55,000 bases of DNA. Source: Anaeromyces robustus. Its lineage: Eukaryota > Neocallimastigomycota > Neocallimastigomycetes > Neocallimastigales > Neocallimastigaceae. Location: positions 1 to 55,000 of the forward strand of contig MCFG01000128.1 in assembly GCA_002104895.1 (NCBI GenBank). Reading direction: 5' to 3'. The notes beneath the pieces are model-generated. The model made no database searches. It saw only the letters and a list, made by a program, of their open reading frames with translations, and was not told the DNA's origin. The stretch's first letter is position 1. Each line of letters starts with the position of its first letter. This document shows positions 1-15,708 of this stretch, piece by piece. The translations under genes and the position numbers were made by a program.

Positions 1-1861
1 TCAACAATATTTTCTTTTTCATTCTTAACAATATTATAATTATCAACATTGTCAATATTTTCTTTTTCGTTATCAATAGTATTTTCAGCAATATTTTCTT
101 TTTCATCATCAACATTATCAACATTATTTTCCTTTTCCTTTTCAATATTTTCAACAATATTTTCTTTTTCATTATTAATTATATTTTCTTTGTTATGATC
201 AATACTGTTTTCTTTTTCATTATCAATAATATTGTTTTCCTTTTCCTTTTCAGTATTTTTATCTTTATTAATATCCGAGTTTAGCTGTGATAATGCATTC
301 ATATCAACATTACCAAATGAAGATAATCTTTTAGGAACAGGTAATTCATTAACATATAGATTATCATGTGTTGGAACATTTAATGTATCATAATTATCAC
401 TATAATTATTAATATTTTCATTATTTAATGAAGGTGAATTAATACCAGAAATTGATTCAATATTACCTTGACTATCAATTTTATATATTTTAGGTCTACA
501 TGATTCACTATTAGTTTTAGCAGGTTCCATATCAACATTAACTTTATTTATAATATTTACACTTAATTTTGTAAGTTCAACCTCTGTTTTACCTGCAGGT
601 TCCATAATGCTAAAGCTTTCATCATGATTAGTTTTAACAGAATTATTATTCATAAGTGGTGATATAACTGGGTAACATGTTCTTTTTGGTGGTACAATAG
701 TATATTCTTTATTTTCATCTTCAATTACTTGAACTGCAACATTATTAGGAGACATCTTAGTAATGATATTACTACCATTAGATAATCTCTTCATATTATT
801 ATCATTATTATTACTACCATTAGATAATCTTTTCATATTATTATCATTATTATTACTAATATTAGATAATCTCTTCATATTATTATCATTATTACTGCTA
901 ATATTAGATAATCTCTTCATGTTATTATCATTATTACTACTAATATTAGATAATCTCTTCATGTTATTATCATCAACATTATCTTCAACAATTGGTGGTA
1001 TTAATATAATTGAATCAAAGTTAGAACTTGCATTACTAAATGTATGTTGTAAAGTTGATGTTGATAAACGGTAATTTTGAAATGGATGTGAAGGTTTACT
1101 TGGATCAAGCGGAACAACTTTACCATCTGGACTAATGGTAAGATTCATATCCTTTAATTGTTCCATTGTTACAATAACATTTTTGTCTGTATTCTTTTTA
1201 ACACTAATTGCAGGAGATGGCATAATAATAGGTGAATAATAATATTCAGATTCTCTATTTGTTACTGTTAAACTATCTCTATTATCCTGAGTTGTATGTG
1301 AATTGGTATGATTTGAATTTATATTATTTTCCATACTATTTATATTGCTATTAGTTTTAATGTCTGAAGAAGGTATATTATTATTATTTGAGATAACATT
1401 AATTTTATATTCCAAATCTTTAATTTTTTGTTCAGCATCTGGGACATCATTTTCTTTTGCTTTTTTATACCAATCTAATGCTACTTTAAGATTTCTAGCT
1501 ACACCAACACCATATTCATAAAATACACCCATACCATAAAATGCCTTATTTAATGGATCAGCTACTCTTGTCGCTTTAAGCATCCATTCATATGCTAATC
1601 TATCATCAATATCTGCATTATTCATAATTAAGCCAGCTAGCGAATACATAGATTGAGAGTAACCATTATTCGAAGCTTGTAAATAATAATGGAAAGCCTG
1701 ACTATAATCTTTGATATTACCCTATTATATAGTTTAATTTTATTATAATTTTTTTATTATATTTATATTTAATTATATTCAATTCCATAGTTTTTATTAG
1801 ATATAATAGTAAATTTAATATAATAAGGTATTTTCCAGATAATGCAGATATTATGTAATAA

Positions 1862-1940
<79 letters not shown>

Positions 1941-1960
1941 AAAATTAATAAATAAATTAA

Positions 1961-2015
<55 letters not shown>

Positions 2016-2925
2016 AAAATTAATAAATAAATGAATAAATGAATGAATAAATAAATAAATTATAAAAAAAAATTTAAATAAAAAAATAAAATAGTAAAAT
2101 ACTTTACCATTTTACCATTTTCATAACACCAACCTAATTTATCTAAAGCTGGTGTATATAATAAATTGGCCGATTCTTTTAAATAATGAAAAGCATTTTG
2201 TTGATTTGAATTTAAATGTCCTTTAATACCTCTTTCGTATATATTACTTAATTTATAAGCAGCTTCACCATGTCCTAGTACGGTAGCTTTATCTAAATAT
2301 TTTATACCTTTTGTGATGTTGTCAAGACCTAACTCTTTATATAAATATGCTGTGCCAAGTCTATACATTGCATCTATTGAACCGCAACTAGCTGCTTTGA
2401 CGTCTATTAAATTTTTATTAAATATTTTTTTGTTAATTATAAAAATATATAATTATTTTATTAGATTATTTTTTTTTTAAATATATTAATTGTTTTAATA
2501 TTAATTGAACTAGTTAATATTTTATTGATATTTATTTTAATTAAATTACTATTATTATAATATAAAAAATATTTACAACATCCAACAGCTTTTTCTGTAG
2601 ATTTTCTACATCCCAAACCATTTTCTAACATATAACCAAATTCATAATAAGCTAAAGGATATCTATTTTTGATAGAGTTTTTGAAAGCAATAAATGCTTT
2701 ACCATATTTATTATTTGGTAAATAATATAATTTTCCAAGGTAAAGAAATGCTTCCGGGCAATTTGAACCAGCTAAAGAAATCAACATTTTCTTTATTGTT
2801 TTTTCTCTTGCTTTATTATTTGCTGTAGAAGAAAGAGAAATGAATTCAGTGACTAAAAAAGTACATCTTTCATGTGGATTTTTAATGGCGTGTGCCTTCT
2901 TTTTAAATATTTTCTCTTCTTTCAT
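1..2925 (-). CDS. Sel1-repeat (TPR-like) protein, 3' end off window
   Basis: Three exons can be read on the minus strand: 2925-2577, 2403-2108 and 1722-1, the last running off the window edge. Joins are phase 1 and then phase 0, with GT/AG at each border. The N-terminal third has Sel1-type helical repeats, e.g. AFLYLGKLYYLPNN, AYYEFGYMLENGLGC, AAYKLSNIYERGIKG and AFYGMGVFYEYGVG, so it is a solenoid adaptor in the Chs4/SKT5-like sense; the exact partner is unknown. After about residue 300 it turns into a low-complexity tail with a 14-residue tandem repeat (MKRLSN core) and an Asn-Glu-Lys-rich stretch with repeated NEKEN at 1-260. The start is the ATG at 2925; no signal peptide or membrane segment is seen. 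The Sel1 family call is firm; a chitin-synthase-activator role would be a guess. Confidence 0.82.
766..973 (-). repeat. Five 42-bp in-frame tandem repeats in the Sel1 gene
   Basis: Five consecutive 42-bp units encode a 14-residue repeat on the minus strand with core NNMKRLSN(I/G)S. Units differ by a few substitutions (IS versus GS, Ser versus Asn) and no frame is lost, so the array is maintained as coding sequence. It lies in the low-complexity tail behind the Sel1 repeats. Confidence 0.85.
1860..2060. repeat. (ATAA)n microsatellite in the second Sel1-gene intron
   Basis: About 200 bp of ATAA tetranucleotide repeats, interrupted by a few ATTAATAAATTA and ATGA variants. It fills much of the 2107-1723 intron of the minus-strand Sel1 gene. 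Confidence 0.9.
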
Positions 2926-3535
2926 TTTTGAATTTTTGAATTATATATCATATATTTTTATATTTATATATTTATTTATTTTATTGTTTTATTATTTTTT
3001 ACATATAAAAGGGAGTTTTATTTATTTATATAATTTTTTATTTTACTTTAAAACAATTGTCTATAAATATTTTGATATAATAATAGATATTATATAATAC
3101 AATATTCAATATTATATAAAATATAAAATTTTATAATTTTATAATTTTATAATTTTATAATTTACAATATAGAATTTAATATGAAAAATAAATATATTAT
3201 ATCAAAATATATTTTGTTTAACAAACAATTTTGAATAGTTTCGATAAATAAACTATTGCAAAGAAAAAAAATTCAAAAAAAAAAAAAATTCAAAAAAAAA
3301 ATAAATAAAATAAATTTATTGATAAATAAAAGAATAAAAAGAAGGTTCAAAATATTAATTAAATTAATATCAATATATTACAATATGAAAATTAAATTAA
3401 ATTCATTATATTTCTATTACATTAAATAGATAAATTAATAATATATAAAAATATTATTCAGATGATAATAATAATAGTAATAATAATAATAATAATTTTA
3501 ACCACATTTTTTATATACACAAAAAATATATAATT

Positions 3536-3607
<72 letters not shown>

Positions 3608-4350
3608 ATAATATTTAAAAATATTCAAAATTTTCACAATTATGCAAAAGTATAAATATATAAAGATGTATTTTTGTAACTTTAAATTTAGTATTTAATT
3701 ACTCTTCGTTTTTTAATTAGAAAAATCTTTTTTTTTTTTTTAGGTTTACAAAAATTTTCTTATTATTATTTGAATTAAAAATATGTGAAATAAACGAATA
3801 TTATAAGGAATTTAACCTTACATGAAAAAGTTTACTTAGTATATATATATATATATGTATATAAAATAAATATTAAAAATATTTAAAACAATAATGATAA
3901 TTCCTAAAAAAAATACAATGATAATAATATGTATTATTTGAATTTTACTTTCATCTATATAATGTAAATACAATATATATACAATATATATATATATATA
4001 TTGTATTTATAAATAAGATAATATCATGACCATTTTTTCATTTAAAACAATAACAATTACAACAACAATATTCATTACAAAATATATATTTATATTATTT
4101 TATTTTATTTTATTTTATTTTTATTTTTATTTTGTTTTTATTTATTTTTTTCTTCGTTTTTATATATATATATATGCTAATGGTTTTATAATAATGAAAA
4201 AATTATTTTTTTCATTATTTTTATTTTTATTTTCATTATTTCACTTTAATAATTAATTTTAATATTTTAATTAAAAATATTATATAATTTTAAACTATTA
4301 TAATTTTTTTTTTAAAAAATTTAATTGAATTATTTCAATTATGATTAAAT
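2926..4350. other. Intergenic, Sel1 gene to LYS12
   Basis: About 1.4 kb between the 5' end of the Sel1 gene and the 3' end of LYS12. It holds a T-rich homopolymer block at 3537-3600, short AT dinucleotide runs near 3840 and 3990, and four copies of ATAATTTT at 3130-3165. The small open frames here translate only to Phe/Ile/Tyr runs from TTTTA repeats. I see no gene or RNA. Confidence 0.7.
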
Positions 4351-6598
<2,248 letters not shown>

Positions 6599-6649
6599 TT
6601 TGTTATTTAAAATTATTTATATTATATATAAAGTGAATATTTCGTGAAG

Positions 6650-6684
<35 letters not shown>

Positions 6685-7021
6685 AAATAAATAAAATTGT
6701 TGATATAATATATAGTACATATCATAAAATAAAAAAAAACTGATTTGATAATCCAACCTATTATATCGCCACATATGATTGATACATTTACATATATATA
6801 ATTTAAGATTTTAATATATTTAATATATAATAATATATTGAATCATATATAAATTTTATATTAACAAGATTAAGATCTTTTATATTTTAGATTTTATTAA
6901 ATAATGTTTTAAATTATTTTATAGAATTCTTAGATATAGAATTAAAATTATATAATAAAATTAACATAAATAAATAATTATTATTTATTCAATATTTTTT
7001 TTATTTAATTATTTTTAACTT

Positions 7022-7053
<32 letters not shown>

Positions 7054-7084
7054 TTCAATTATTTATTTATTTATTTATTTATTC

Positions 7085-7115
<31 letters not shown>

Positions 7116-7322
7116 CAATTATTTATTTATTTATTTATTTTCATGAATATTTAAAGTTATAATTTATAATAATTATTTATTATAATAAATTAAATTATAA
7201 AAATTAAATACTTAAAATTATATTAGATTTTATTAAGTATTAAATATATTTTGTGAATTTCTTTCTTTTTTTTTTTTTTCTAGTTAATATATTATTAAAA
7301 TTGAATAAATTAAACTTTAAAA
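6599..7322. promoter_or_regulatory. Divergent upstream region, LYS12 / SRR1-domain gene
   Basis: 724 bp shared by two outward-facing start codons, so it should hold both promoters. It contains a poly-A block at 6650-6682 next to the LYS12 start, a (TTTA)n tract at 7021-7140 interrupted by three ATTCAATTA spacers, and a T-rich run ending in TTCTAG just before the SRR1-gene ATG. No specific operator was recognised. Confidence 0.5.
7021..7140. repeat. (TTTA)n array with periodic ATTCAATTA spacers
   Basis: Runs of TTTA of similar length are separated three times by ATTCAATTA, giving a higher-order repeat of about 30-36 bp. The spacers are short and derive from the tetranucleotide itself, so this is a compound microsatellite. 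Confidence 0.8.
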
Positions 7323-8503
7323 ATGGATGATGGATTTATTATGGTTGGGAGAAGAAAAAAGAACAATAATAAAATTAAGAAAGTACCTTCGAAAAAAGAA
7401 AAAGATAAAAATAATGGTTTTACTTATAAATCTTATAAAACTAAAAAAACAATAGGAACTAATAAAAATGAAATTTCAGTAACAACCATTCAAAATCGTA
7501 TAGAAGAAAAAAGGTTTAATTTTATTTTATTTTATTTTATTTTATTTTATTTTATTTTATTTTATTTTATTTTATTTTATTTTATTTTATTTATTTATTT
7601 TTTTAAATTATATATTTATGTATATAAAAATATTAATTATAAATTATTTAATATCAACTGTTTTTGTATGATTCTCATATTAAATTAATTTTGAAGACTT
7701 AGAATATTAGAAAGTAAATTTTATGTTCAATTACAATTTGATTTACAAATTATAAAACCATTAATACAATATTATAGAAGTAACGAACCAGAATATTTCG
7801 ATGTAGATATTGTATCTTATGGTGTTGGGAATTTCACAAAATCAAGGATTTCACAATTTCAATTTGCATTATGTATATTATTAAAATTAAATTTAAAGGT
7901 AATTATATCTTTTTAAATTCTCATTTTAATTCTAATTTTGATTTTGATTTCATGAAAAAAAAAAAAAAAAAAACTAAAAAATATTATTGTAAAATATATA
8001 AAGCTTAATGGAAAAGTATATTTTTATGACCCAGTATTTACTGATTCTGAAAAGGAAGTAATAAAAAAATATGGTTATGAAGTTATAGAGGAGAATGAGG
8101 TTAATATAATTATAAAATGTTTAAAAAAAATAATTAAAAAAAAAAAAAAAAAAACTAAATATATTAATAATATAAAAATATAGCATGGAAGAAGGGATAT
8201 AAATAAAATGACATTATTTTATATGCCACATTGTAATTATAACTTATATAATAATGTCCTTGGAACAAATTGGAGTTTAGACAAATTATCAAAATTAATA
8301 TTAATAGGCAATGATTTTTCTATATATGATGATATGTAAGCTTTTTTTTTTTTTTTTTTTTTTTTTTTGGTTTTTAGTTATATATATATTTTTTAAAAAA
8401 ATATAAATCAATTTAATCAAATTAACATTCAAATTAACATTTTATTAAATTCATTTTTTAAATTACAATTGTTTAATTAATAATTATTAATTTGTGATTT
8501 TTA

Positions 8504-8534
<31 letters not shown>

Positions 8535-8896
8535 TTGCACTAAATAATAATTAAATTGATATATATAAATTCTTTTTTTTTATACAAATATTTATGAAAT
8601 AATATAATTATCAATATAATTATTATTAATGAAAATGCGAACTCTATCACACACACACATATATATATATATATAAAAATAGTATGGTATCATCAAAATT
8701 TGAAAGTGAAGCTCCCTTTCTTAAAGCCATATTACCTCTAACAAAGAAGGTTCCATTTCCAGAAATGTTTGAGACTAATGATATATTTAATAATACAACC
8801 ATACATTTTTTTCCCAAATCAAATATTTTAAACCAAACAAGTTCTTTCTGGAATATGAAAGATAAATATGAATTAAAAGAGCTTACAGAAGTTTAA
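7323..8896 (+). CDS. SRR1-domain protein (SRR1/BER1 family)
   Basis: Five exons: 7323-7513, 7697-7898, 8004-8099, 8184-8335 and 8683-8896. They total 855 nt, giving 284 residues. Exon 2 could instead begin at 7703, which removes two residues in frame. The N-terminus is Lys/Asn-rich (MDDGFIMVGRRKKNNNKIKK). The SRR1 domain follows with PLIQYYRSN, DIVSYGVGNFTKSRISQFQ (the family YG-G-F/S signature), VYFYDPVFTDSEKEVIKKYG, a MPHCNYNLYNNVL segment matching the MPHC motif, and LILIGNDFSIYDD. SRR1/BER1 proteins are linked to clock output in plants and to heme or microtubule phenotypes elsewhere; the biochemical role here is not known. Intron 1 carries a (TTTTA)n tract. The 3' end faces the UBR7-like gene with 281 bp between the stops. 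Confidence 0.88.
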
Positions 8897-9177
8897 TTTT
8901 TTTTTATAATATATTTATTATGTACATAAGTTATAAACATTAATTTATTTTTTTCATATTTTTTTTTCTTTTAACAATAGATATTATACATATATTAATA
9001 CCATTTTAATTCAATTATTTATTTATTTATTTATTTATATAAAATTGTAATGAAAAAAAAAAAAAAAAAAAAAAGATAAAGTATACAAAAAATATATGTT
9101 ACTATCTATTTACATCTTAATATATAAAATTACTTTTTTTTTCTTTTTTTTTTTTTTTTTAAATGTTATTGAATATT

Positions 9178-9585
9178 TTAATATATATTTTTCTTTTTTG
9201 AATAATGCAAATTATCGAAGAAATATTTTATATCTTCATCTGTAACAACTTTCTTTTGTTCAGCAAATTGTTTGAAATAATCAGTTAATTTATCCTTTTT
9301 AATTTATATTTTTTTAGGATCGTCATAAATGATAATATATAAGATAATATAATTTTTAATTATATATATATTGAAAAGAAAAATTTTTAGAATTTTTTGA
9401 TAACAGTTAATAAAAATTATGTAAATAAAATAACTTCATTTACCTTTAATTTATTATATCCTGATATACATTCAATTAGTGGTACTCTACTAGCATGGTT
9501 TAACACTTTAACACCTCGTTCAAATAATGTACCATCTTATTAATTATTTTTCAGGTAGAAAAAAATAAAATAAAATAAAATAAAA

Positions 9586-9618
<33 letters not shown>

Positions 9619-11867
9619 TTTTTATTAAATAAGAAAGATCAAATAATTGGTAATATATATATTTGTTTACTTACCTAAGTCATCATCTTCCTCTGGTTCA
9701 TAAGTTAAATCATCTTCAATTAAAAAACTAATATTTCTTTTTTTATACATTTCTTTACAACGATTGCATTTACAAAATATAGTATTAAATTTATCTTCAA
9801 TAATTAAAAATTATATAATTAAATCATAAATAATTATATATAATAAAATAGGAAATGTAAATTAGTTGATTTTATATATATATATTAACAAATAATAATA
9901 TTAAGATATTTTATATTTATTCTTTTCAAAACTCACTATCACAAAACACATCATATCTCTGATTTTGTTCTTCTTCATTGATTGAAGATAAACTTAATAA
10001 ACAATCATCATCATCATCATCCTCTTCAAGTTTTTCTATATCAATTAATTTTTCTACACTTTTTTTTTCATTATTTTTAATATCAGTATCGTTTGATAAA
10101 TTTTTATCTGTCTTTTCATTTAAATTTTGATTTTCGGGAGTTATTTCATTATTATTTATTTTTTGCTTTGTATTAGTATTTATATCCGATTCTATTTTAA
10201 TTTTTTTTACTGAACTATTTGTATCTGCTATTATATTATTTGTATTCATATTCATTTCATCAAATTTTCTTTTATCATTTACAGTATTATTATTAAGTGA
10301 ATTTTCATTATTTACATTATTTAAATTATCATTTTTATTGATATTTTTATATGGTATAAAGCATATTTTTTTCATAAACTTATATTTCTTTATAAAATTG
10401 TATTTATCAACACAATCCCTATATAATAAAATTAAAATATTATTAAATATACATATATATCAGTATATATTTACTTTTTTATTTAATTTTTTTTTTTATT
10501 ATTATTGATTTTATTTTAAATTATTAATTAAATAAATTTAAATATATTAATATAAGTAATTAATTATATTTATTATTAAAATATTTATATTTTAAAAATA
10601 ATAAAATTGGATAATTTTGTACAACCTACAAATGTAATCGTCAAAACTTTCAGACAACTATTTTAAAAAAAATTTTTTAATTAAATTAAAAAAAAAAATT
10701 TAATTATTAATAATTATTTTGATTTAAATAAGACTCAATAATAAAATATTGAATATTATCTACTATTAATATTTATTTTTAATAGACGATATTATATAAA
10801 CATACTTTTTCTTTATCCTTAGTTATACAGCTTGCATGATACCATTCTTTTAATATAACAAAATTTATAGTTTTAATTATATATTAAAATGAATATTAAA
10901 TATTATATATAATAATTAAAAAATTTAATTAAATATTTAAATTTATAATTGTAAAATTTTTGTCATTTTATAATTTACTTATTTATTTATTTATTAACCA
11001 TTCTTAATTAATAATTATTTATATAATTTTACCTTCACATATATTACACTGAAACATTAATTCATCTTCATCAGGATCATATATTTTATTACACCTTTAT
11101 TTTTTTTATATAATATTTTATATATATATGAATTTTTTTTTTATTAGATATAACTGTTTTTTTGATATATATTAATTTTTTTTTAAGTAATTAATTCATT
11201 TTTATCATTACCAACAAAAACGACCTGAAAAGTTATGGTTGTATTTATTATTTTCATTTAATGTACCACTCTTATCCTTCAAACAACATTTTTCTTGAAA
11301 TTTGGAATTTCCACAATCACATCGAAAATTTCTATTTTTTTTATATATAAAATATATAATTAAAAAAAATTATGATTATTAAAAACTATTATTTCTATTT
11401 ATTTTTTCAAATAAAATTATTTTAATGTATAAAGAAAATAATAAATTGAAATGAATAAAACAATAATGGTGTATATAGTAATTTGAATTACCTTTTACTA
11501 AATAATTCTCTTACGTCATGTTGAGAATGACACTACCGTCATAAAGAAAGTTTTTTAAAAAAAAAATTTATATTTTAAGTAAAAATTTATATAATAAATT
11601 AATAACTAAATAACTAAATAAATAAAAACTTACTGCAATACTACAAGAATAGCAAAAACCAGCATTACCATTTGTACATGTCATACAAACATAAACTTGT
11701 TGTTTAATATACCCTAAATCATAAGTACATTTATCAAATTTTTTAGAATAAACCTCTTTAGCTTCTTGTTCTAATTCTTCTTGCTTTATTAAATAATCTA
11801 CTGCTGTAATATAATTTTCTTTATTTTCATCATTATCATTTTTTTTACTTAAAATTTCTTTTTCCAT
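9178..11867 (-). CDS. UBR7: UBR7-type UBR-box / PHD-finger protein (putative E3 ligase)
   Basis: Ten exons: 11867-11634, 11532-11492, 11331-11212, 11094-11033, 10846-10806, 10657-10626, 10418-9937, 9794-9675, 9535-9444 and 9294-9178. They total 1,341 nt, giving 446 residues. The UBR zinc box spans about residues 43-130: KCTYDLGYIKQQVYVCMTC, GFCYSCSIACHSQHDVREL and NFRCDCGNSKF. A PHD finger follows (FCWCNKIYDPDEDELMFQC, NICEEWYHASC, DDYICRDC). Next comes an Asn/Asp/Glu-rich disordered linker encoded by the long exon 7, then the UBR7 C-terminal region with FCKCNRCKEMYKKRNISFL, a Cys pair and KVVTDEDIKYFFDNL. Human UBR7 acts on chromatin as a histone H2B ligase; whether the fungal protein does so is inference. 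Short GT/AG introns dominate; several acceptors follow A-tracts. Confidence 0.93.
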
Positions 11868-12186
11868 GATTGAATTAGAAAAAAAAATATTTTATTTCAT
11901 ATATATATAATTTTAAAAGAAAAAATAAAAAAATAAAATAAAATTCACACAAATTTCCTTTGAATTAAATAAATAATAAATTAATTATACATTTCTATAT
12001 TAAATATAATATATTATAAATATACCATAATATATATATAAATATTAATTTTTTAATTACAATTTAAATCAACAATATTTATTGATTATTTGATTTTAAT
12101 ATATATAAAATTTTCTTAATTTGTATACATTTTTTTTTCTTTGATTTTTTATTTAAAAAAAAAAGAGAAATATAATAAATTTCAAA
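11868..12186. promoter_or_regulatory. Divergent upstream region, UBR7-like / Pth2-like genes
   Basis: 319 bp between two outward-facing ATGs, so both core promoters must lie here. It has A-tracts next to the UBR7 start, alternating AT runs in the middle, and a T-run followed by AAAAAAAAGAGAAA before the Pth2-like start. No defined factor site can be named. Confidence 0.5.
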
Positions 12187-13559
12187 ATGGAAATTTCATT
12201 CCAAACCATAGCATTATTTTCAGCATTAGCTTTTACAGTTTCATATTTTGCAATAAATGGAACTACATCTAAAAATATAGATAGTAAAGATAAAGTAAAT
12301 AAAGTATTAATGTATAATATAATATTGAATTATACATATGGAAAGATATATTTTTAGTAATTAAATATATATACAACTATATATTAATTACCTTTCATTT
12401 ATTTTATTGTTTATTATTATTTTATCCTTTTTTTTTTTAAACAATAATAACAAAATAATAACATTAACAATAATTTTTGTTAATAATAATATAGCAAATC
12501 AAAATCACTTCAAATAGAGCTAAATTAGTAAGCCAAAAATAAAATAGAATAAAATCTGAAATAACTTTCAATCTTTTATATATATAATAACCTAATATCA
12601 ATAAAAATTTCTATCTATTTTTAAATTATATAAAGAATATCGTTATTAGAGGGGATGCAAAAATAGATAAGCAAAGATTAATTAAATTGGTAATATATAA
12701 TAATAATAAATTTAGAAATTTAGAAATAAGAAATTTCATTTTAAAATTTAAATTTACATATAAAGGTTTATTAATATTGTTTAAATATATATATATATAT
12801 AATATAAAATCTATTTTTATATCTATATATAAATAATAAATAATAAATAAAAGGCAACACAAAGTACTTTAGCTGCTATTGATATTGGTAGTGAATATAA
12901 TCCTCAAGTAATACTCGGATAATTCATTTTAATTTACTTAAATTTAGTTAATATTATAATTATTATTTAAACTAATCTTTTATGTTTTAATATTAATTCA
13001 TAATAAAATTATGATTATAATATATAACATTATGAATAATATTATGTATTATATATATTTAATTAAAAAAAGGTATATAAACGTTGGAGTAGAGAAGGTC
13101 AACCAAAAGTTACATTAAAATGTCCAAATGAAGAAGAAATGTAAAGAAAATTTATTATTATTAATGATATATTTTCATTTTAAATATCTTTTTAAAAATG
13201 ATAAAAAGAAAGAAAGAAAGAAACAATAATAAATGTTTAATAAAATAAATATAATAATTAAATATAATTATTAAAAATTTATTTTTAAAATAGGAATAAT
13301 CTTATAAAAAGTGCTAATAAAAATAAAGTTCATGTACAATGTATTAATGATAAAGCTACTAATAAACCGATTTTATTAGCTGTTGGCCCAGGTAATTTTT
13401 ATTAATTTATGATTTGTAATTAAAAATTATTATTTTTTATATAATTAATAATGAAAGAAATTCAATTCATTATTAAAATAAATAATATTTGTATAATTTC
13501 TTTTAATAGATTACGAAGAAAAAATCAATGCAGTAACTGGTCATCTTAAATTATTTTAA
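12187..13559 (+). CDS. Peptidyl-tRNA hydrolase 2 (Pth2/Bit1)-like protein, active site altered
   Basis: Seven small exons: 12187-12294, 12495-12527, 12636-12689, 12854-12907, 13073-13140, 13294-13391 and 13510-13559. They total 465 nt, giving 154 residues. A hydrophobic N-terminal segment (FQTIALFSALAFTVSYFAI) looks like the membrane anchor seen in eukaryotic Pth2. The fold region reads NIVIRGDAKI, then VYKRWSREGQPKVTLKCPN, then CINDKATNKPILLAVGP, ending in VTGHLKLF, the typical Pth2 C-terminus. Pth2 recycles peptidyl-tRNA. Here the segment matching family AAQCSHAA reads ATQSTLAA, so the histidine is Leu, and about three residues are added before it (DKQRLIK for GKGK). The Asp of the LIQD segment is kept. 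It may be a non-catalytic paralogue. Exon 1 could also end four codons later. Confidence 0.85.
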
Positions 13560-14336
13560 ATTGTTAATTTAAAATCAATTAAAATAAATATAAAAAGAAA
13601 TTAATATAATTACTTGTATTATTATTTACAAATATACATTAAATTAAAATCGAAAAAAAAATATTCAAATAAATATTTCGAAATATAAATAAATAAATAA
13701 ATAAATTAATAAATAAATAAATAAATAAAATATGTTAAATATTAAAACTTCTTAAAAGGTTTATTGTAACAAATACAATTAAAAAAAAAATTATTAAAGT
13801 TCTTATTAATATAAAGTTATTTGATTGAACATATAATTTTTATTTGTGGATATTTTCAATGAATAAATATAAATAAAAATTTTACATTTATAAAAATTAA
13901 AATTATTATAAATTCCATATAATGATATGTAAAAACATTTAAATATAATAGAATTTAAACTATTGTATATTATATTAAACTAATTTTTTATTATATATTT
14001 AAATATAAATTAACAAATAACTATATAAATAAATAAATATATATAAATGAATAGATAAATAAATAAATAAATAAATAAATAAATATAAATAAATAAATAA
14101 TAAATAAAATAAAATTTATTATATAATTAAAACTTTTTTAATTAAAAAAATTTAATTAAATTTCTTTAATATAATTATCTGTTAAATGTTTAAAAAAATA
14201 ATAATTGATACTAATAATTAATAATTACTTTATTTAAAAGTATTTTTCAGTCATTTAAATATTTATTTTCTATTATTCAATATAAATAATATAAATATTC
14301 ATAATAAACATTTATATATAATAAAAGTCAATAAAA
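13560..14336. other. Intergenic, Pth2-like gene to centrin
   Basis: 777 bp of AT-rich sequence between two plus-strand genes. It carries two (TAAA)n tracts, at about 13687-13728 and 14028-14110. Nothing coding or RNA-like was seen; the last 150 bp should include the centrin promoter. Confidence 0.6.
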
Positions 14337-15625
14337 ATGGTAAATATTTTTATATTATTTCATAAAAAAGAAATTACTTTGTTAATTAATTTATTAAAAA
14401 AAAAAAAAAATGTAAATTAGTCAACCTCACACAGACAATCTCGTTCAAATAGTAATAAGCAACCAAGAAAACAAGAATTAACACCTGAACAAAAACAAGA
14501 AATTAGAGAAGTATATATTTAAAAAAAAAAATAAATTAAATTTTTATTATGATATTTTAACTTTTAATGTATTATTTTTATAATTTGTTACTACATATTA
14601 AATAAATATATTTTATTTCTTAATTATTCCCTTATAAATTTTAAATTTTTAATTATCATATTCTTTTAATAAATAGGCATTTGATTTATTTGATACTGAT
14701 GGTTCAGGTACAATTGAATGTAAAGAACTTAAAGTTGCAATGAGAGCTTTAGGTTTTGAACCAAAAAAAGAAGACTTAAAAAAAATGATATCAGAAATTG
14801 ATAAATCAGGAACTGGAGTAATGGATTTCAATGAATTTTTAGAATTAATGTCTGCAAAAATGGTATTTAATAAAATAAAAATAAAAAAAAGCATAATATA
14901 ATAATGCAATATTTATTTAAAAAAAATAAATATTAATTATTACCTTATAATAATTATTATTCATTTAATAATTATCTTTTATATTTAATGTTAATATAAT
15001 TTCATATATTTATTAATAATTATATACTATCTATCTATCTATATTATAATATTATAATATTAATAATAATTCTAATAGGCTGAAAAAGATACAAAAGAAG
15101 AAATATTAAAAGCATTTAAATTATTTGATGATGATGGTACTGGTAAAATTTCATTTAAAAATTTAAAAAGAGTTTCAAAAGAATTAGGTGAAAATTTAAC
15201 AGATGAAGAAATACAAGAAATGATAGATGATGCAGACAAAGATGGTAAATTCATAATATTTATATATTAATAATAATTATTATCTAAAAAGAAAATTATC
15301 TACATATTATATTTTTGTGATATATATGTGTGTGAATATAAATCGAAATTTGATAATAATTATATATTAATTATATTAATTTTGCATAAAAAAAAATATA
15401 AATATTAATAATGATAAAAAGAATATTAGAATTTTATTAACTTTATTTTATTTTATATATATTATTAATATATGATAATTATTATTTATTTTATTTACAC
15501 TCTAAATTATTAAAAAAAAAAAAAGGTGACGGTGAAATAAATGAAGAAGAATTTTTACATATAATGAAAAAAACGGTAAATATTATATTATATATATTAA
15601 TAATATTTATTATTTTTTGTTAATT

Positions 15626-15708
<83 letters not shown>

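Noticed and set aside
4026-4256. Open frame rich in Phe/Tyr/Ile with ATG
   Set aside because: Made of TTTTA and TATA repeats; no splice or family support.
7021-7140. Regularly spaced repeat that could suggest a CRISPR-like array
   Set aside because: Spacers are near-identical 9-mers derived from a tetranucleotide; this is a compound microsatellite in a eukaryote.
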